DNA of 64,000 bases, taken from contig JASFAU010000003.1 in assembly GCA_039704465.1 (NCBI GenBank), positions 434,001-498,000 of the forward strand. The letters run 5' to 3'. The position numbers and the translations under genes were made by a program. How positions within the stretch are numbered: the first letter of the stretch is position 1; each line of letters begins with the position of its first letter. The stretch comes from Plasmodiophora brassicae. Lineage: Eukaryota; Endomyxa; Phytomyxea; Plasmodiophorida; Plasmodiophoridae. Below the pieces are notes generated by a model, which was given only the letters and a program-made list of their open reading frames with translations, made no database searches and had not been told where the DNA came from. This document shows, piece by piece, positions 33,811-43,769 of this stretch.

Positions 33811-34087
33811 GACTCCTGCTGCGTGCGGTCCCATAGTAGCCGTCCGGGCGGCGCTGCGCTCGTTAGCCACGGAGTCCGCCGTCGAGCGGCCATCAACTTG
33901 TAGAGGAGTGCGACTAGCACTTGACTTTGCATCAACCCCTAATGGCAAGAATGTCTCCTCGTGCTCATGCGCGGCAACTCCGGGGGCCTGGTGTATTCCA
34001 GCATCGTATGAAGGGGCCATCATCTGGTGAACGGAAATCGAAACCGCAGCCTGTGGGCAGCCAGTCAGTCACATTCGTTGTCCCGCG

Positions 34088-36418
34088 ATGGGTGATTCCG
34101 AGCTGGACGATTGGCTGGACCGGATCGACGATGTCAGCAAGACGATCAACGGCCTCGTCGATGGGACGATCACCGATGCCGAATGTGACGCGACGCTGGA
34201 TCGCGTCACGCGCCCTGCAAAGCGTATAGCAGAGGCGGCTCCAGCGCCAACGTTTCGATCCGGGCCGGGCCATTCCGATTCGTACGCCATCTTCTGTCGC
34301 GGCTGCAACACCGAGCACATCGACGACGTGTCTGTCTGTGCGAATTGTGGACAGGCTGACGTCCTGGAGACACGCCAGGCACGCCAAGCGTACCTTCGAT
34401 CGCGTGTCGATGACCTCATGAAGGATCGCGAGCAACGTATCGCGCGGCGTCAGCGTTGGCGACGGTACATCGAGCATCGTAGGCAGAAACGCGCTTCCGA
34501 CACCGATTACCAACGCTGGGACGCCTGGGAACCCGACACCGATTCCGACGACGAGCCAGTCCCCGATCGTGACGACCCACGATTCGCCGCATTAGAGGCC
34601 GATATGGTCGCACGGGAACGCCAACGCGCCGAGAAGCAGGCGCGTGCCGACGCGTTTAAACGCGAAGGCAACGAGTGCTTCGCGAAGAGGCGGTACGTGC
34701 AGGCGGCAGACCTCTATACGAAGGCGATCGAGGCGAAGAAGGACGGCCAGGAGTATTACACGAACAGGGCGCTGGCGTACATCCGCACGCAGCAGTACAC
34801 GAAGGCGCTGATCGACTGCGACACGGTCCTGGACATGGCCGAGTTTCTCGACGGGAACAGATTCCCGCTTAACAGGCCGGTGGTGTTCAAGGCCTGGATG
34901 CGACGGGCCAGCGCCCTTCGTGGCCTGCGACGCACCCGGGACGCCATTGACGCACTCGACAACGGCGCGTTACGATGCAGGCCGGATGCTCGGGAAGCCT
35001 TGGACCTGATCGCGGCGTGCCGACGCGACATTCGCGAACTCGACAGGGAGAAACGCGTTCGCGCACAGGGCGGGTACGCTGATCTGCAGGACGCGTTGAA
35101 CGCGACTGACCTGGAGAAGGCGACGACGTTGATGCAGGCGGGCGGGGATGACGTGCGCGTTCAGTTTCGGGTGCTGAAAGGCGTGGCAAAGGCCGTGTCG
35201 GTGATGGGATCGCAACCGATCGACGCATGCAACGCGTTAATCGAGGCATGCCATGGGAACCCGTACAACGTGGAAGTCGTATCGCAAGCTGGAACGCTTG
35301 TCGAGGACTTGGTGACGTGTCTGGATCGCCAGTCGTGCTCGCCGGATCACGCTAAGGCCATGCTGTCCTTACTGTTGTCGTTGTCGTCGTTAGGCGAGGT
35401 CCGGCATCGCTTGATTGACGACGTGGCTGGCGACAAGACGTGGCGAGCTCTCCGACGATGGATGGAACAAGATCAAGCGATCGAGGTTCGAGCAGCAGCA
35501 ATCGCCCTCCTGGGCAACTTGGCGTTGGAATCTCGGTTCCGTTCCAGCATCGCCGGGACGTCGCCGATCACCCACCGCCTCTTGGCTATTGTGTCGAATC
35601 GGGCGGCGACTGACGATCTGAAGGAGAGGGCAGTGGCAGCGCTTGGAAACCTGCTTCTCAACGATCGGCTAAGGAACCAACTTGCCACGCATGAGGATCC
35701 TCGTGCGTTTCAGGTCTTGGTTGGCGCAGTGAAACGATCACGGAAGGCGGGCCCAAGGCAGAGAAACACACTGGAAAAGATGCTGAGCGTCGTCGTGAAT
35801 CTAGTGGCGGATCCAATCGGCCTTGAACGGCTTCACCAAGCGGGTATGGTCCCCGTTCTCTGCAACATTCTTCAACCTGGGCAAGGTGCTCTTGTTCAGG
35901 AGCGGTGCCTGCAAGCGTTAGCAAGGCTGTGCAGTGTGGGCGTTGATGACAGCCTCGATGCCGTCCTGCCAGTTGTCTGGAGCGTCGTAAGCGGTCTTAT
36001 GGAGAAGTCGCCGGTCCTGGACCATGGCGTTCGTGCCATGGCCGCCCTGTCGAAGGGCGACCGGTTCGCCAGCATTCTCTACGCGTGTACTGATCAGAAA
36101 CAGGTCCCTGCGTGCTTGGTGCGGATTGGTTCGATGGCCGCTGGGGACGTCCAGGTTATCGGCAATCTGGCGTTGTGTGTATCGCGATTGCTGGACGCAA
36201 GTAAAGGTGGCGCTGAGGTCGCTGACGGCCTGCTTGGCCTGATTCCGGTTCTGGTCGACGTCGTCAGCAACAGTAACAACGCTGTCGCCGCGCGTCGTAA
36301 CGCTGCTATTGCCGCCGCGAAATTGAGCAAGTTCCCGAACGCTATGGCACAGTTGCGAGAGCTTCGCGCCGTTGAGATGCTCATGGCCACCGCTGGTCCT
36401 CTCCTTGCTGCACGCTAA
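34088..36418 (+). CDS. TTC12: TPR-armadillo protein, TTC12-like
   Basis: Intronless, 776 residues. N-terminus MGDSELDDWLDRIDDVSKTI. A short zinc ribbon follows (FCRGCNTEHI..VCANCG). The TPR block starts ADAFKREGNECFAKRRYVQA and continues YYTNRALAYIRTQQYTKALID and VFKAWMRRASALRGLRR. From about residue 400 there are armadillo/HEAT-like helices (ALIEACHGNPYNVEVVSQAG, AAAIALLGNLALESRFR, ERAVAALGNLLLNDRLR). TPR followed by ARM repeats is the plan of TTC12, a cytoplasmic factor for assembling axonemal dynein arms; UNC45 and SPAG1 are alternatives. If TTC12, the organism should have a flagellated stage. The zinc ribbon is not usual for TTC12. Confidence 0.65.
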   Translation: MGDSELDDWLDRIDDVSKTINGLVDGTITDAECDATLDRVTRPAKRIAEAAPAPTFRSGPGHSDSYAIFCRGCNTEHIDDVSVCANCGQADVLETRQARQAYLRSRVDDLMKDREQRIARRQRWRRYIEHRRQKRASDTDYQRWDAWEPDTDSDDEPVPDRDDPRFAALEADMVARERQRAEKQARADAFKREGNECFAKRRYVQAADLYTKAIEAKKDGQEYYTNRALAYIRTQQYTKALIDCDTVLDMAEFLDGNRFPLNRPVVFKAWMRRASALRGLRRTRDAIDALDNGALRCRPDAREALDLIAACRRDIRELDREKRVRAQGGYADLQDALNATDLEKATTLMQAGGDDVRVQFRVLKGVAKAVSVMGSQPIDACNALIEACHGNPYNVEVVSQAGTLVEDLVTCLDRQSCSPDHAKAMLSLLLSLSSLGEVRHRLIDDVAGDKTWRALRRWMEQDQAIEVRAAAIALLGNLALESRFRSSIAGTSPITHRLLAIVSNRAATDDLKERAVAALGNLLLNDRLRNQLATHEDPRAFQVLVGAVKRSRKAGPRQRNTLEKMLSVVVNLVADPIGLERLHQAGMVPVLCNILQPGQGALVQERCLQALARLCSVGVDDSLDAVLPVVWSVVSGLMEKSPVLDHGVRAMAALSKGDRFASILYACTDQKQVPACLVRIGSMAAGDVQVIGNLALCVSRLLDASKGGAEVADGLLGLIPVLVDVVSNSNNAVAARRNAAIAAAKLSKFPNAMAQLRELRAVEMLMATAGPLLAAR

Positions 36419-36521
36419 TACAGATCTAGCAATTCATTGCTCCCATGCGCGCCGATTGCTGAAAATCTTCAGCTCCAGCAAGAAGAAAATGAATGCAGGA
36501 CAGCGGTTCGTCGCCAAAAGA

Positions 36522-36601
36522 GGCTTGTGCAGGATTCGAACCTGCGCGGGCAAGCCCAAACGATTTCTAATCGTTCACCTTAACCACTCGGTCAACAAGC
36601 C
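36522..36601 (-). tRNA. tRNA-Ser (AGA), copy 1
   Basis: 80 nt, no intron. Acceptor stem GGCTTGT pairs with ACAAGCC. The anticodon arm is AACGA-TTAGAAA-TCGTT with anticodon AGA (reads UCU). The variable arm GGGC-TT-GCCC is a hairpin, as expected for type II tRNA-Ser. The T arm is CAGG-TTCGAAT-CCTG. CCA is not encoded. A TTTT run follows the 3' end on the minus strand (36516-36519 region), fitting a Pol III stop. Confidence 0.95.
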
Positions 36602-36730
36602 ATAGCCACTGAGCGCCGACGCCATCGTTGACCACAACAGGTTAACTGGCACATTGCATGAAAGGTGCACAATGTCCAGTTGCCGCCATGGAGAGCAAGC
36701 CAAGCACGCTACAGGCGCGGCAAAAAATCA

Positions 36731-36810
36731 GGCTTGTGCAGGATTCGAACCTGCGCGGGCAAGCCCAAACGATTTCTAATCGTTCACCTTAACCACTCGG
36801 TCAACAAGCC
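36731..36810 (-). tRNA. tRNA-Ser (AGA), copy 2
   Basis: Identical over all 80 nt to the copy at 36522-36601 and in the same orientation, with 129 bp between them. It is followed on the minus strand by a run of six T (36724-36729), a good Pol III terminator. The flanks of the two copies do not match, so the duplicate is old, or copied without its flanks, or kept identical by gene conversion. Confidence 0.95.
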
Positions 36811-37369
36811 ACGGACACGCCATTAGTTGCACTGGCGCATGTTGATCTGAAGTCGGGCAGCATGCCGTGCTCAACATCATCGGCGAAGGCAAGGTCAGTA
36901 CTTATTAGATCACAGTGATCACAGCGCAGCAATACAATGCAACAGATGAACACCGCGATCGTCATCGACAAGGGACGCCGCTTCCACAACTGCCGGCAGC
37001 TGCGACGCTTCCACAGCCACCACCAGCAACAAAATCCCTTCCCGATTCTATAACATCATAGCCGTATATACACGCTCATAATTCGGTGATAAACGTTGGC
37101 GTTGCCATTCGAGTGCATCCTCAACGCACTAACCACAAGTTTACCAATGCTGCATCATAACGCTGCATGAGTCGGTATTTGCCCAGCGTCGGCATGCTTC
37201 GCAGCCCTGTTCCCAGTATGAGCTGCGCCTGGATCGCAGTACGCTGTCGTCGCTGGTGAGTGGTGGCAGTCGCGGGCGAGTGGCCATGGGTCGATGACGG
37301 GGTCAGCCAGCTCTCCCGCAGAGTGCGTGGCGCACTACTCTACGGTCGATCCACGACGCGCGGCCGTCC
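36811..37369. other. Upstream region of XRN2 and tRNA genes
   Basis: About 560 bp with no convincing gene. It must contain the XRN2 promoter. AT-rich motifs CTATAACATCATAGCCGTATATAC lie around 37048-37072 and may serve as a TATA-like element (inference). Nothing else recognised. Confidence 0.4.
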
Positions 37370-40300
37370 ATGGGTGTCCCGTCCTTCTATCGGTGGCTGA
37401 GCGAGAAGTACCCGCGCGTCGTGTCGGACGTCATCGAAGCCGAACGCGTCGTTGTTGATGGGGTGGAAGTCCCGACGGATACGTCGCAGGCCAACCCGAA
37501 TGCCGTCGAGTACGACTGCCTCTACCTGGACATGAACGGGTTGATCCATCCGTGCTGTCACCCAGAGGACAAGGTACTTGCCTGCAGCGAATAGCGTAGG
37601 TGTTCGTCGATCCTGACGTAGGTGCACAGCCCCAACCGGCGTCGGAGGAGGAGATGATCGCTAACGTGTTCCAGTACATTGACCGCATCTTCGGGATGGT
37701 GCGCCCGCGCCGACTATTGTACATGGCCATTGATGGCGTGGCGCCTCGCGCCAAGATGAACCAACAACGATCGCGACGTTTCCGCGCCGCGCAGGAGATG
37801 TCGCAACGAAAAGCAAAGGAGAATGAGATTCGTGACGCATGGGAAAAGGAAGGACGTCCCCTGCCCCCGATTAAGGGCGACAGATGGGATCATAATGTCA
37901 TCACGGTACTGCCTCCGACGAACGCTGGGGGAAACGATCTAACCTGTCGAGTAGCCAGGCACTCCGTTCATGGCGAAGCTGAGTCAGGCACTGACGTTTT
38001 ATGTCAACGACCGGATCACATCGGATCCCGGCTGGGCTGATGTGTGTCATGGTGCATTTCGCACGTTCCGCCAGGTTGCCTGACCGATTGCACCTATAGG
38101 TTCAAGTCATCTATTCTGACGCGAACGTCCCAGGCGAGGGTGAGCATAAAATTATGCAGTTCATCAGGCAGCAGCGAGCCCGACCTGGATACCCGCCCAA
38201 TTTGCGGCATGTCGTGTACGGAATGGATGCCGACCTTATCATGCTGTCACTAGCCACACATGAGCCACACTTCACCATTATCAGAGAGACGGTTCTGTTT
38301 GGAAAGCAAAAGGTTTGGTTGAAGGCCTGCGTTGGCCATGAGCTCCTGTTTGACAAGTGATCGGGCAGGGTTGCCATACGTGTGGGCAGCAGGGCCACTT
38401 TGCTGCCGATTGTCAAGGCAAGGCCAAGACTAAGGAGACGGAATTCGACGAGACTACTGCCGTCAAGGATTCCCCGTTTCAGTTTCTGAGCATCAGCGTG
38501 CTCCGGGAGTACCTGGCTTCTGTTAGTCTCTTGTCGTGTGTCGCCACGACTTGATACTTATGTGCGCCACAATCAGGAACTTTACGTTGAGGATCTACCG
38601 TTCCAATGGGACCTCGAACGTGTCATTGACGATTTTGTTTTCTTATGCTTCTTCGTCGGTAACGATTTCCTTCCGCACCTGCCGTCCTTGGAAATTCGGG
38701 AAGGCGCCCTCGGTACTGCTCGCCTCTGTCTGCTGCTCCTATTGTCCAGGACTTACTGACGGTATGCTGCGTTGATAGATGACCTTATAAGGCTGTACAA
38801 AGCGAAACTGCCGCTGCTCGGCGGGTACCTGACGAATGCTGGGGAAGTCAATCTATCTCGCGTCGATGTGATTTTCGACGAAGTATGATGAACGCGTACT
38901 CTAGTTCATTTCCAGCTGGCTGACTCTGGGAATAGATTGGCATGCAAGAACCCGAACTCCTGCGTCGTCGTCACCGGCAAGAGGAGCGGAATAAACGACG
39001 CCAGGAGCAGCAAGAGCGCGACCGTCAGTCAAAGGCAGACGCGTTGAAGCGTTCACGTTCCGAATCCGCCCTTGTATTCGCCATGGCATTTCTTTCCTGT
39101 AATAGTGTCTAACGCAGTCCATAGCTCGGTGAAGATGACAAGGAACGACGAAAGAAATCAAGGAGAAGCGGTATCGCTGCTGACGATGCAGTCGGCGGCA
39201 TCAGGCCTATTATGCCAGAGCGGCGCGTGATCAAACCCGGGAACATTGTCACTCAGGGAAGCTCGGTTAGCGCAAATCAGGCGGCGGCGAGCGATTTACG
39301 CGCAAGGCTGTCGTCTGTGTCGCCTGCTGCGTCGGCTGAAGCTCCAGTTGATAATGACAAAGAGGAAGCGAGCGATCCGAGCACAGCAGCAGCTGAGGTC
39401 CTTGCCGACAATGACGCTGAAGCACAGGAGCAAGAAGAGGAAGACGTTGCAGCTCCTTCAAGCAGCTCATCTGACGAGGATGAGGTACTCGCTGACCTCA
39501 AGCAGGCTGCCGGTACGTTCGTCGCATGACAGTGTGGCTTAAAGCGGCTCAGTCCGTCTTGTTTGGCCAGCTCATCACGACGAGTATGCGCTTTTCGTCA
39601 AGAAAGCAGTCGAGGAAATGAACCGCGTGCCGGACGCGCCAGATACTCTTCGTTTCCATGAGCAAGGCTACAAGGTATGTCGTCCCTGGCACGATTGTTA
39701 TCATGAGCACTCCTTTACTCGGTTCCAGGACCGTTACTATAAGGCAAAGTTCGGTTACGACCGTACGGCGAACCATGACGAAATCGTTGAGATCGCCCGA
39801 TGTTATACACAAGGCCTGCGCTGGGTGATGCTCTACTACTACCGAGGATGCCAGTCCTGGGAGTGGTGAGTGCTGGGTATCCGCGTGCCACGAGCTGTTT
39901 AGGTTTGACAGTTGGGCAAACAGGTTCTATCCGTACCATTATGCGCCGTTTGCGTCCGACCTCCGGAACATCGACCAGTTCGACGTCCAGCTCACCCTGG
40001 GGAAACCGTTCTCGCCACTTTCCCAGTTGATGGGCGTTCTTCCAGCGGCCAGTTCTCATTGTCTTCCTCCAGCCTATCGGGACTTAATGACGAGGTCTGA
40101 TTCCCCGATTCTGCACTTCTACCCGGAGGACTTTGCGGTAATACCCGGCAATGGGTTGGGACCGACGTCAGTTTAATCGATATCATAGGTTGACTTGAAC
40201 GGGAAGAAGTGGGCTTGGCAGGCAGTTGTCTTGCTTCCGTTCATTGACCAGAACCTTCTATTGGAGACGCTGGAGACGGTCCGCCCAACGCTGAACGATG

Positions 40301-41300
40301 TCGAAAAGGCGCGCGACTCGACCGGCTCCGATTACCTGTACACGAATGCTTCCCATGTCGTCGGCATCGAAATATCGGCCCTGTATCTCAAACACAAGAC
40401 GAGCGCCGAGATGCTGAACAGCGCCGGTACTCATATCGCAGGGGACAAGGTAAACAGAGTGTCTCTCTCCTAGTAGCGTTATCTGGATGGAAGAAACTGA
40501 CAACGACGACCCTTCAGAGCGTAGGTGTGACCGGGAAGCTGAAACCGTATCCAAAGGCAGCGCTGCCCTCGTCGCGCGTTACATTGAACCTGGGTCCATT
40601 CTCCAGAGCCCTATCCCATAATCGAGCCATATCCGCGATCTTCGAGCATCCCGCTCCAGTCGAACATCGGTGCCAATTGCTGCCGGGTACCGTCGTGGCG
40701 GAACCTGTCCTGAAACCTGAAGACTTCTCATCCGTCACCAGTTTTCGAAGGTACGGAGGTCGGTCCCTGATGTTCGATGCCGGCGGTGGAGGCGGCCGTC
40801 AGCCGCAAGCCAAACTCTCGTCCGCTGGCGTCCGCATGGCACAGCAGGCCCTGCCTACCAGGGGTTCCGAAGACGACCGTTATCGGTATTACGGTCGCCC
40901 CAGCGAACCGTCGTACTCGTATACCAACTACGGCCGGCAAGCGGGTTACGACGACAGGAGGAGCAACCGGCAACCTTATCCTCCCAGCTCTCAGGTGTAC
41001 AGCAACAGCAGCAACAACTACGCTGACAGGCGGTACCAGGCGTCCGACGACGTGGCCGCGTACTCGCATCGCCGATACGAGTCCTACTCGTCGCGAGACC
41101 AGTACTACGACTACCAGTCCGGGTCATCGTACGGGTACAACAGCTACAACGACGGGCGAAGGTACCCACAACGGGGACCGGACCCTTACCAGGCACGTGA
41201 CGATTCCCGTTACGCGCCCTACGTCCCGCGAGGACCGCCGCTGGACGACTCCCGGCGTCCACAACCACAGCGTCGTCCACCTTCCAGTGCGCGACGCTGA
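37370..41300 (+). CDS. XRN2: 5'-3' exoribonuclease XRN2/RAT1
   Basis: Nuclear 5'-to-3' exonuclease for rRNA trimming and transcription termination (family knowledge). Many exons. N-terminus [20 protein letters not shown], then [56 protein letters not shown] and [19 protein letters not shown]. These carry the acidic catalytic cluster of the XRN fold. A zinc knuckle [14 protein letters not shown] (about 38380) marks the XRN2/RAT1 rather than the XRN1 branch. [20 protein letters not shown] (about 38660) follows, then later exons with [21 protein letters not shown] sequence. The C-terminal exon (from about 40527) is Tyr/Arg/Ser/Gly rich ([19 protein letters not shown]) and ends PPSSARR at 41300, probably disordered. 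Intron 1 appears to be only 26 nt. Confidence 0.92.
37574..37599 (+). other. 26-nt intron in XRN2
   Basis: After HPEDK the genomic frame meets a stop within 8 codons (GTACTTGCCTGCAGCGAATAG). Removing GTACTT...GCGTAG (26 nt) joins HPEDK to [19 protein letters not shown], restoring the family region before FQYIDRIF. No other GT..AG pair nearby keeps the frame. Confidence 0.6.
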
Positions 41301-41546
41301 ACGCATGGAATACATTCACGACCTACGTAGACGTGTGTTTGTGCAAATCGGCAGGTGTGGCTGTCGCAGAGCGAGCCCGCGGGTGGCTGTGGCAGGGGCA
41401 GCAGAGAGTCCGCACTGCAGGGTCAGTCCCGGGGTCGGGGACGTCTGCGGGGCAGAGGACATTTTGATTGCGCGGGGTGACTTGGCGGGGGCCGTCGCCG
41501 GTCGGTATCGGTCGTGGACTGGACCCGTCACCGGACCCGATGGGCA

Positions 41547-42603
41547 ATGGCGAATCAGTTCCGCGAGCTCGACACGATTGATTTCTTTGTCGACAAGGAG
41601 AATGAGGGGGGCGCCTCCACCGACCCGTCCAGCTCGGCGTACACGTCGGCCGACGATGACGACGTGCTCGTCGATCGACAGAATACGATGCAGTGGCCTG
41701 TAATGCGGTCCTGGCACGGGTGCTCCGCGCGTCTGACGCCCCTTGTATTCAGAACGATGCCACTATGCGAAGACGGACGCGTCCCCCGCCAATGATCAGG
41801 AAACCTAAACCGGCGTCTCGACCTTCAACTGCATCTTCCACGTTGAATGGGTCAGGAGTGATGCATTGCTAGGCCCAGCTCGTACTCACGTGGTATGCAT
41901 CAGGGCGAGCAAGGGTATTTTCTCGGCCACCTTTAACATGTACCTAACGAAGCCATCATCGGCTGCCCCTGCAGAGGCACATCTTGCAAACGCTGGCCCG
42001 TCTTTGAAGCGGGCGGAAGTGAGCGGCCGCTTGGATAAAGTGCTGCTCAGGTCTTCGGACGGCGATGACAATGTCGAAGACCGCATATGTCGAACGTGCC
42101 GGTTCTTGTACCCCACTGCGGGTGCCTTGCGCCAGCATATCTGCATGGGCATAAATCGCCGATCGTCGACGATGTCGTCGTCTTCGGAGAAGGCGTGCTT
42201 CGCTTGCGGCGCAACCGATCGTATCGGGTACTTTTGCTCACGCTGTGGCGAACCCTTGGCGACAACGCCGCTTGCGAGACCGTTGTCGGCGTTTGAACCG
42301 ATGTTGAATGCGAACTGGGGGTCTGCTACCATGACAAGTACTAGACCTGCGTCCGCGTCCTCCCGAGTAACGCCAAGGACCCCGCCAAGTGCACCTCGAT
42401 CGAGAAGTTTGCAGCGTACGACGCCGTCGGATGATCCCAGATCTGAGTTCGCGATTTGCCCGCACTGTTCCCGCCGGTTCAGTCGCCCCGCCGCCGATCG
42501 CCATATTGAGATCTGCGCCAAAGTTATCAACAAGCCCAGCCCTCTGCGTCGTTGCCCTGGAAATCAGCCGGCTGTTCCGTCCAAGGAGCGCCGTTGGCGA
42601 TAA
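41547..42603 (+). CDS. C2HC-type zinc-finger protein
   Basis: Several exons. Exon 1 is MANQFRELDTIDFFVDKENE. A further exon is Arg/Pro-rich (MRRRTRPPPMIRKPKPASRP). The last exon (about 41880-42603) has ICRTCRFLYPTAGALRQHIC (first Cys2HisCys unit), FACGATDRIGYFCSRCGEP (zinc-ribbon-like) and FAICPHCSRRFSRPAADRHI then EICAKVINKP. The last matches the C2HC finger of ZC2HC1-type proteins (PCPxCGRxFxxxxxxxHxxIC). Ends VPSKERRWR. Between the fingers is Ser/Arg/Pro-rich linker. Related proteins in protists are often ciliary or nucleic-acid linked; nothing decides it here. Confidence 0.65.
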
Positions 42604-42773
42604 CACCCTCACAGCGGATGTAAATGAACAGTGTGTCTCATAGGTCCATGCGCCGTCGATGCGTACTTTCAGGGCTTGTATGTCAGAACTTGGGCCTCAA
42701 CAGTGGAACAGTTTAATGAAAACGACATCGCTCGGAGGCACCTACACGAGACGGAGACAGGCGACGACCGCAA

Positions 42774-43313
42774 TCACTGAACTTGGATGTCGACCATGGA
42801 CTGGACGTCCTTGCCGGTCATTTTCGGGAAGGCGAGACGCAGGATGCCGCACTCTTCCTTCGCGCAGACCTTGTTCACGTCCGCGTCAGCAGGCAGCTTG
42901 ATCTGACGTGTCATGTAGCCGACCGGTCGCTCTGACCACAGGACCTTGCTCTGCTGTGCCGACGACTCCCAGCCCTTGAAGTGCACGGTGATGTTCAGGA
43001 CGTGCGTCGCCGGATCGCACTTGATCGAGCAGTCGTCTTTCTTGGCGCCGGGCGTGTCGATGTAGAGCATGTAGCTGCTCTGGCAGTCCTTGAAGTCGGC
43101 ACGCAGATAGTCGCGGTCGTCGTGGCTGAAGAACTTTGTGCCGAATTGGAGAGCGTCACCGGCCGCAGCCCCGTAAGAGCCGAGCAGGTCGTTGCCGAAG
43201 CACTGATACGTGTCAGGGACGTACTGGCCTGGGTTGCCAAAGTAGGACTTCCCTTGGCGACAGACGGGGGCGAACGGGGCTGCGTAGGTCGTTACTTGGC
43301 CGTTGAAACCCAT
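42774..43313 (-). CDS. Small heat-shock protein (alpha-crystallin domain)
   Basis: ATP-independent chaperone that holds unfolding proteins (family knowledge). Single exon, 179 residues, start MGFNGQVTTYAAPFAPV. The N-terminal half is aromatic/Gly rich. The alpha-crystallin domain begins YLRADFKDCQSSYMLYID, with TPGAKKDDCSIKCDPATHVL and SERPVGYMTRQIKLPADADV. It ends with the strand GILRLAFPK, the counterpart of GVLTITVPK. The C-terminal I-x-I/V anchor is seen as VDIQVQ. Five cysteines are more than usual. A heat-shock-element-like site lies about 235 bp upstream. Confidence 0.82.
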   Translation of the reverse strand: MGFNGQVTTYAAPFAPVCRQGKSYFGNPGQYVPDTYQCFGNDLLGSYGAAAGDALQFGTKFFSHDDRDYLRADFKDCQSSYMLYIDTPGAKKDDCSIKCDPATHVLNITVHFKGWESSAQQSKVLWSERPVGYMTRQIKLPADADVNKVCAKEECGILRLAFPKMTGKDVQSMVDIQVQ

Positions 43314-43769
43314 GTCGATCAGCCTTGGATGTCTTGTTGATGCGGTGCGTGACAACCCGATTGCAGAATGACCAGGATAGGAGAGGTCCGTGCACAGATG
43401 ATGGCGGATAAAGGGTCCTTTCAGTTTCACCCCTTCGTGCAACACATTGGCCGCCGACTGGCAGCCCAGCCAGGTCGATGTGCAGCTCGCACTGGGAAGG
43501 CGTTACTGGCAAACCGGCAGTGGTACGATGTAACGCGCCCAGTTTCGGAACATTCCTAGAGAATGTGTCGAACCGACGTTACCGCTCCAGGCTCCACGCT
43601 GACAGGCCGGCTGGCGGACTTCAATCCGACCTACCTCCATCAAGATCAGCGCGTCTGGGGTGCACCGGATTCGAAGCGCGGGACGGGGACGACACTGCAA
43701 AAAGTGATGAAAGGCCGCGCGCCCGGAATATCATCCCGGTTGGAGGCGTGCCGTCTCATAGGTGAAACC
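43314..43769. promoter_or_regulatory. Divergent promoter region with heat-shock-element-like site
   Basis: 456 bp between the small heat-shock gene (-) and the CK1 fusion gene (+). At 43548-43563 the sequence GAACATTCCTAGAGAA contains GAA-nn-TTC followed after 5 nt by GAA, similar to a gapped heat-shock element. A further TTC lies just before it. Position upstream of a heat-shock gene makes it a plausible HSF site. Confidence 0.4.
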
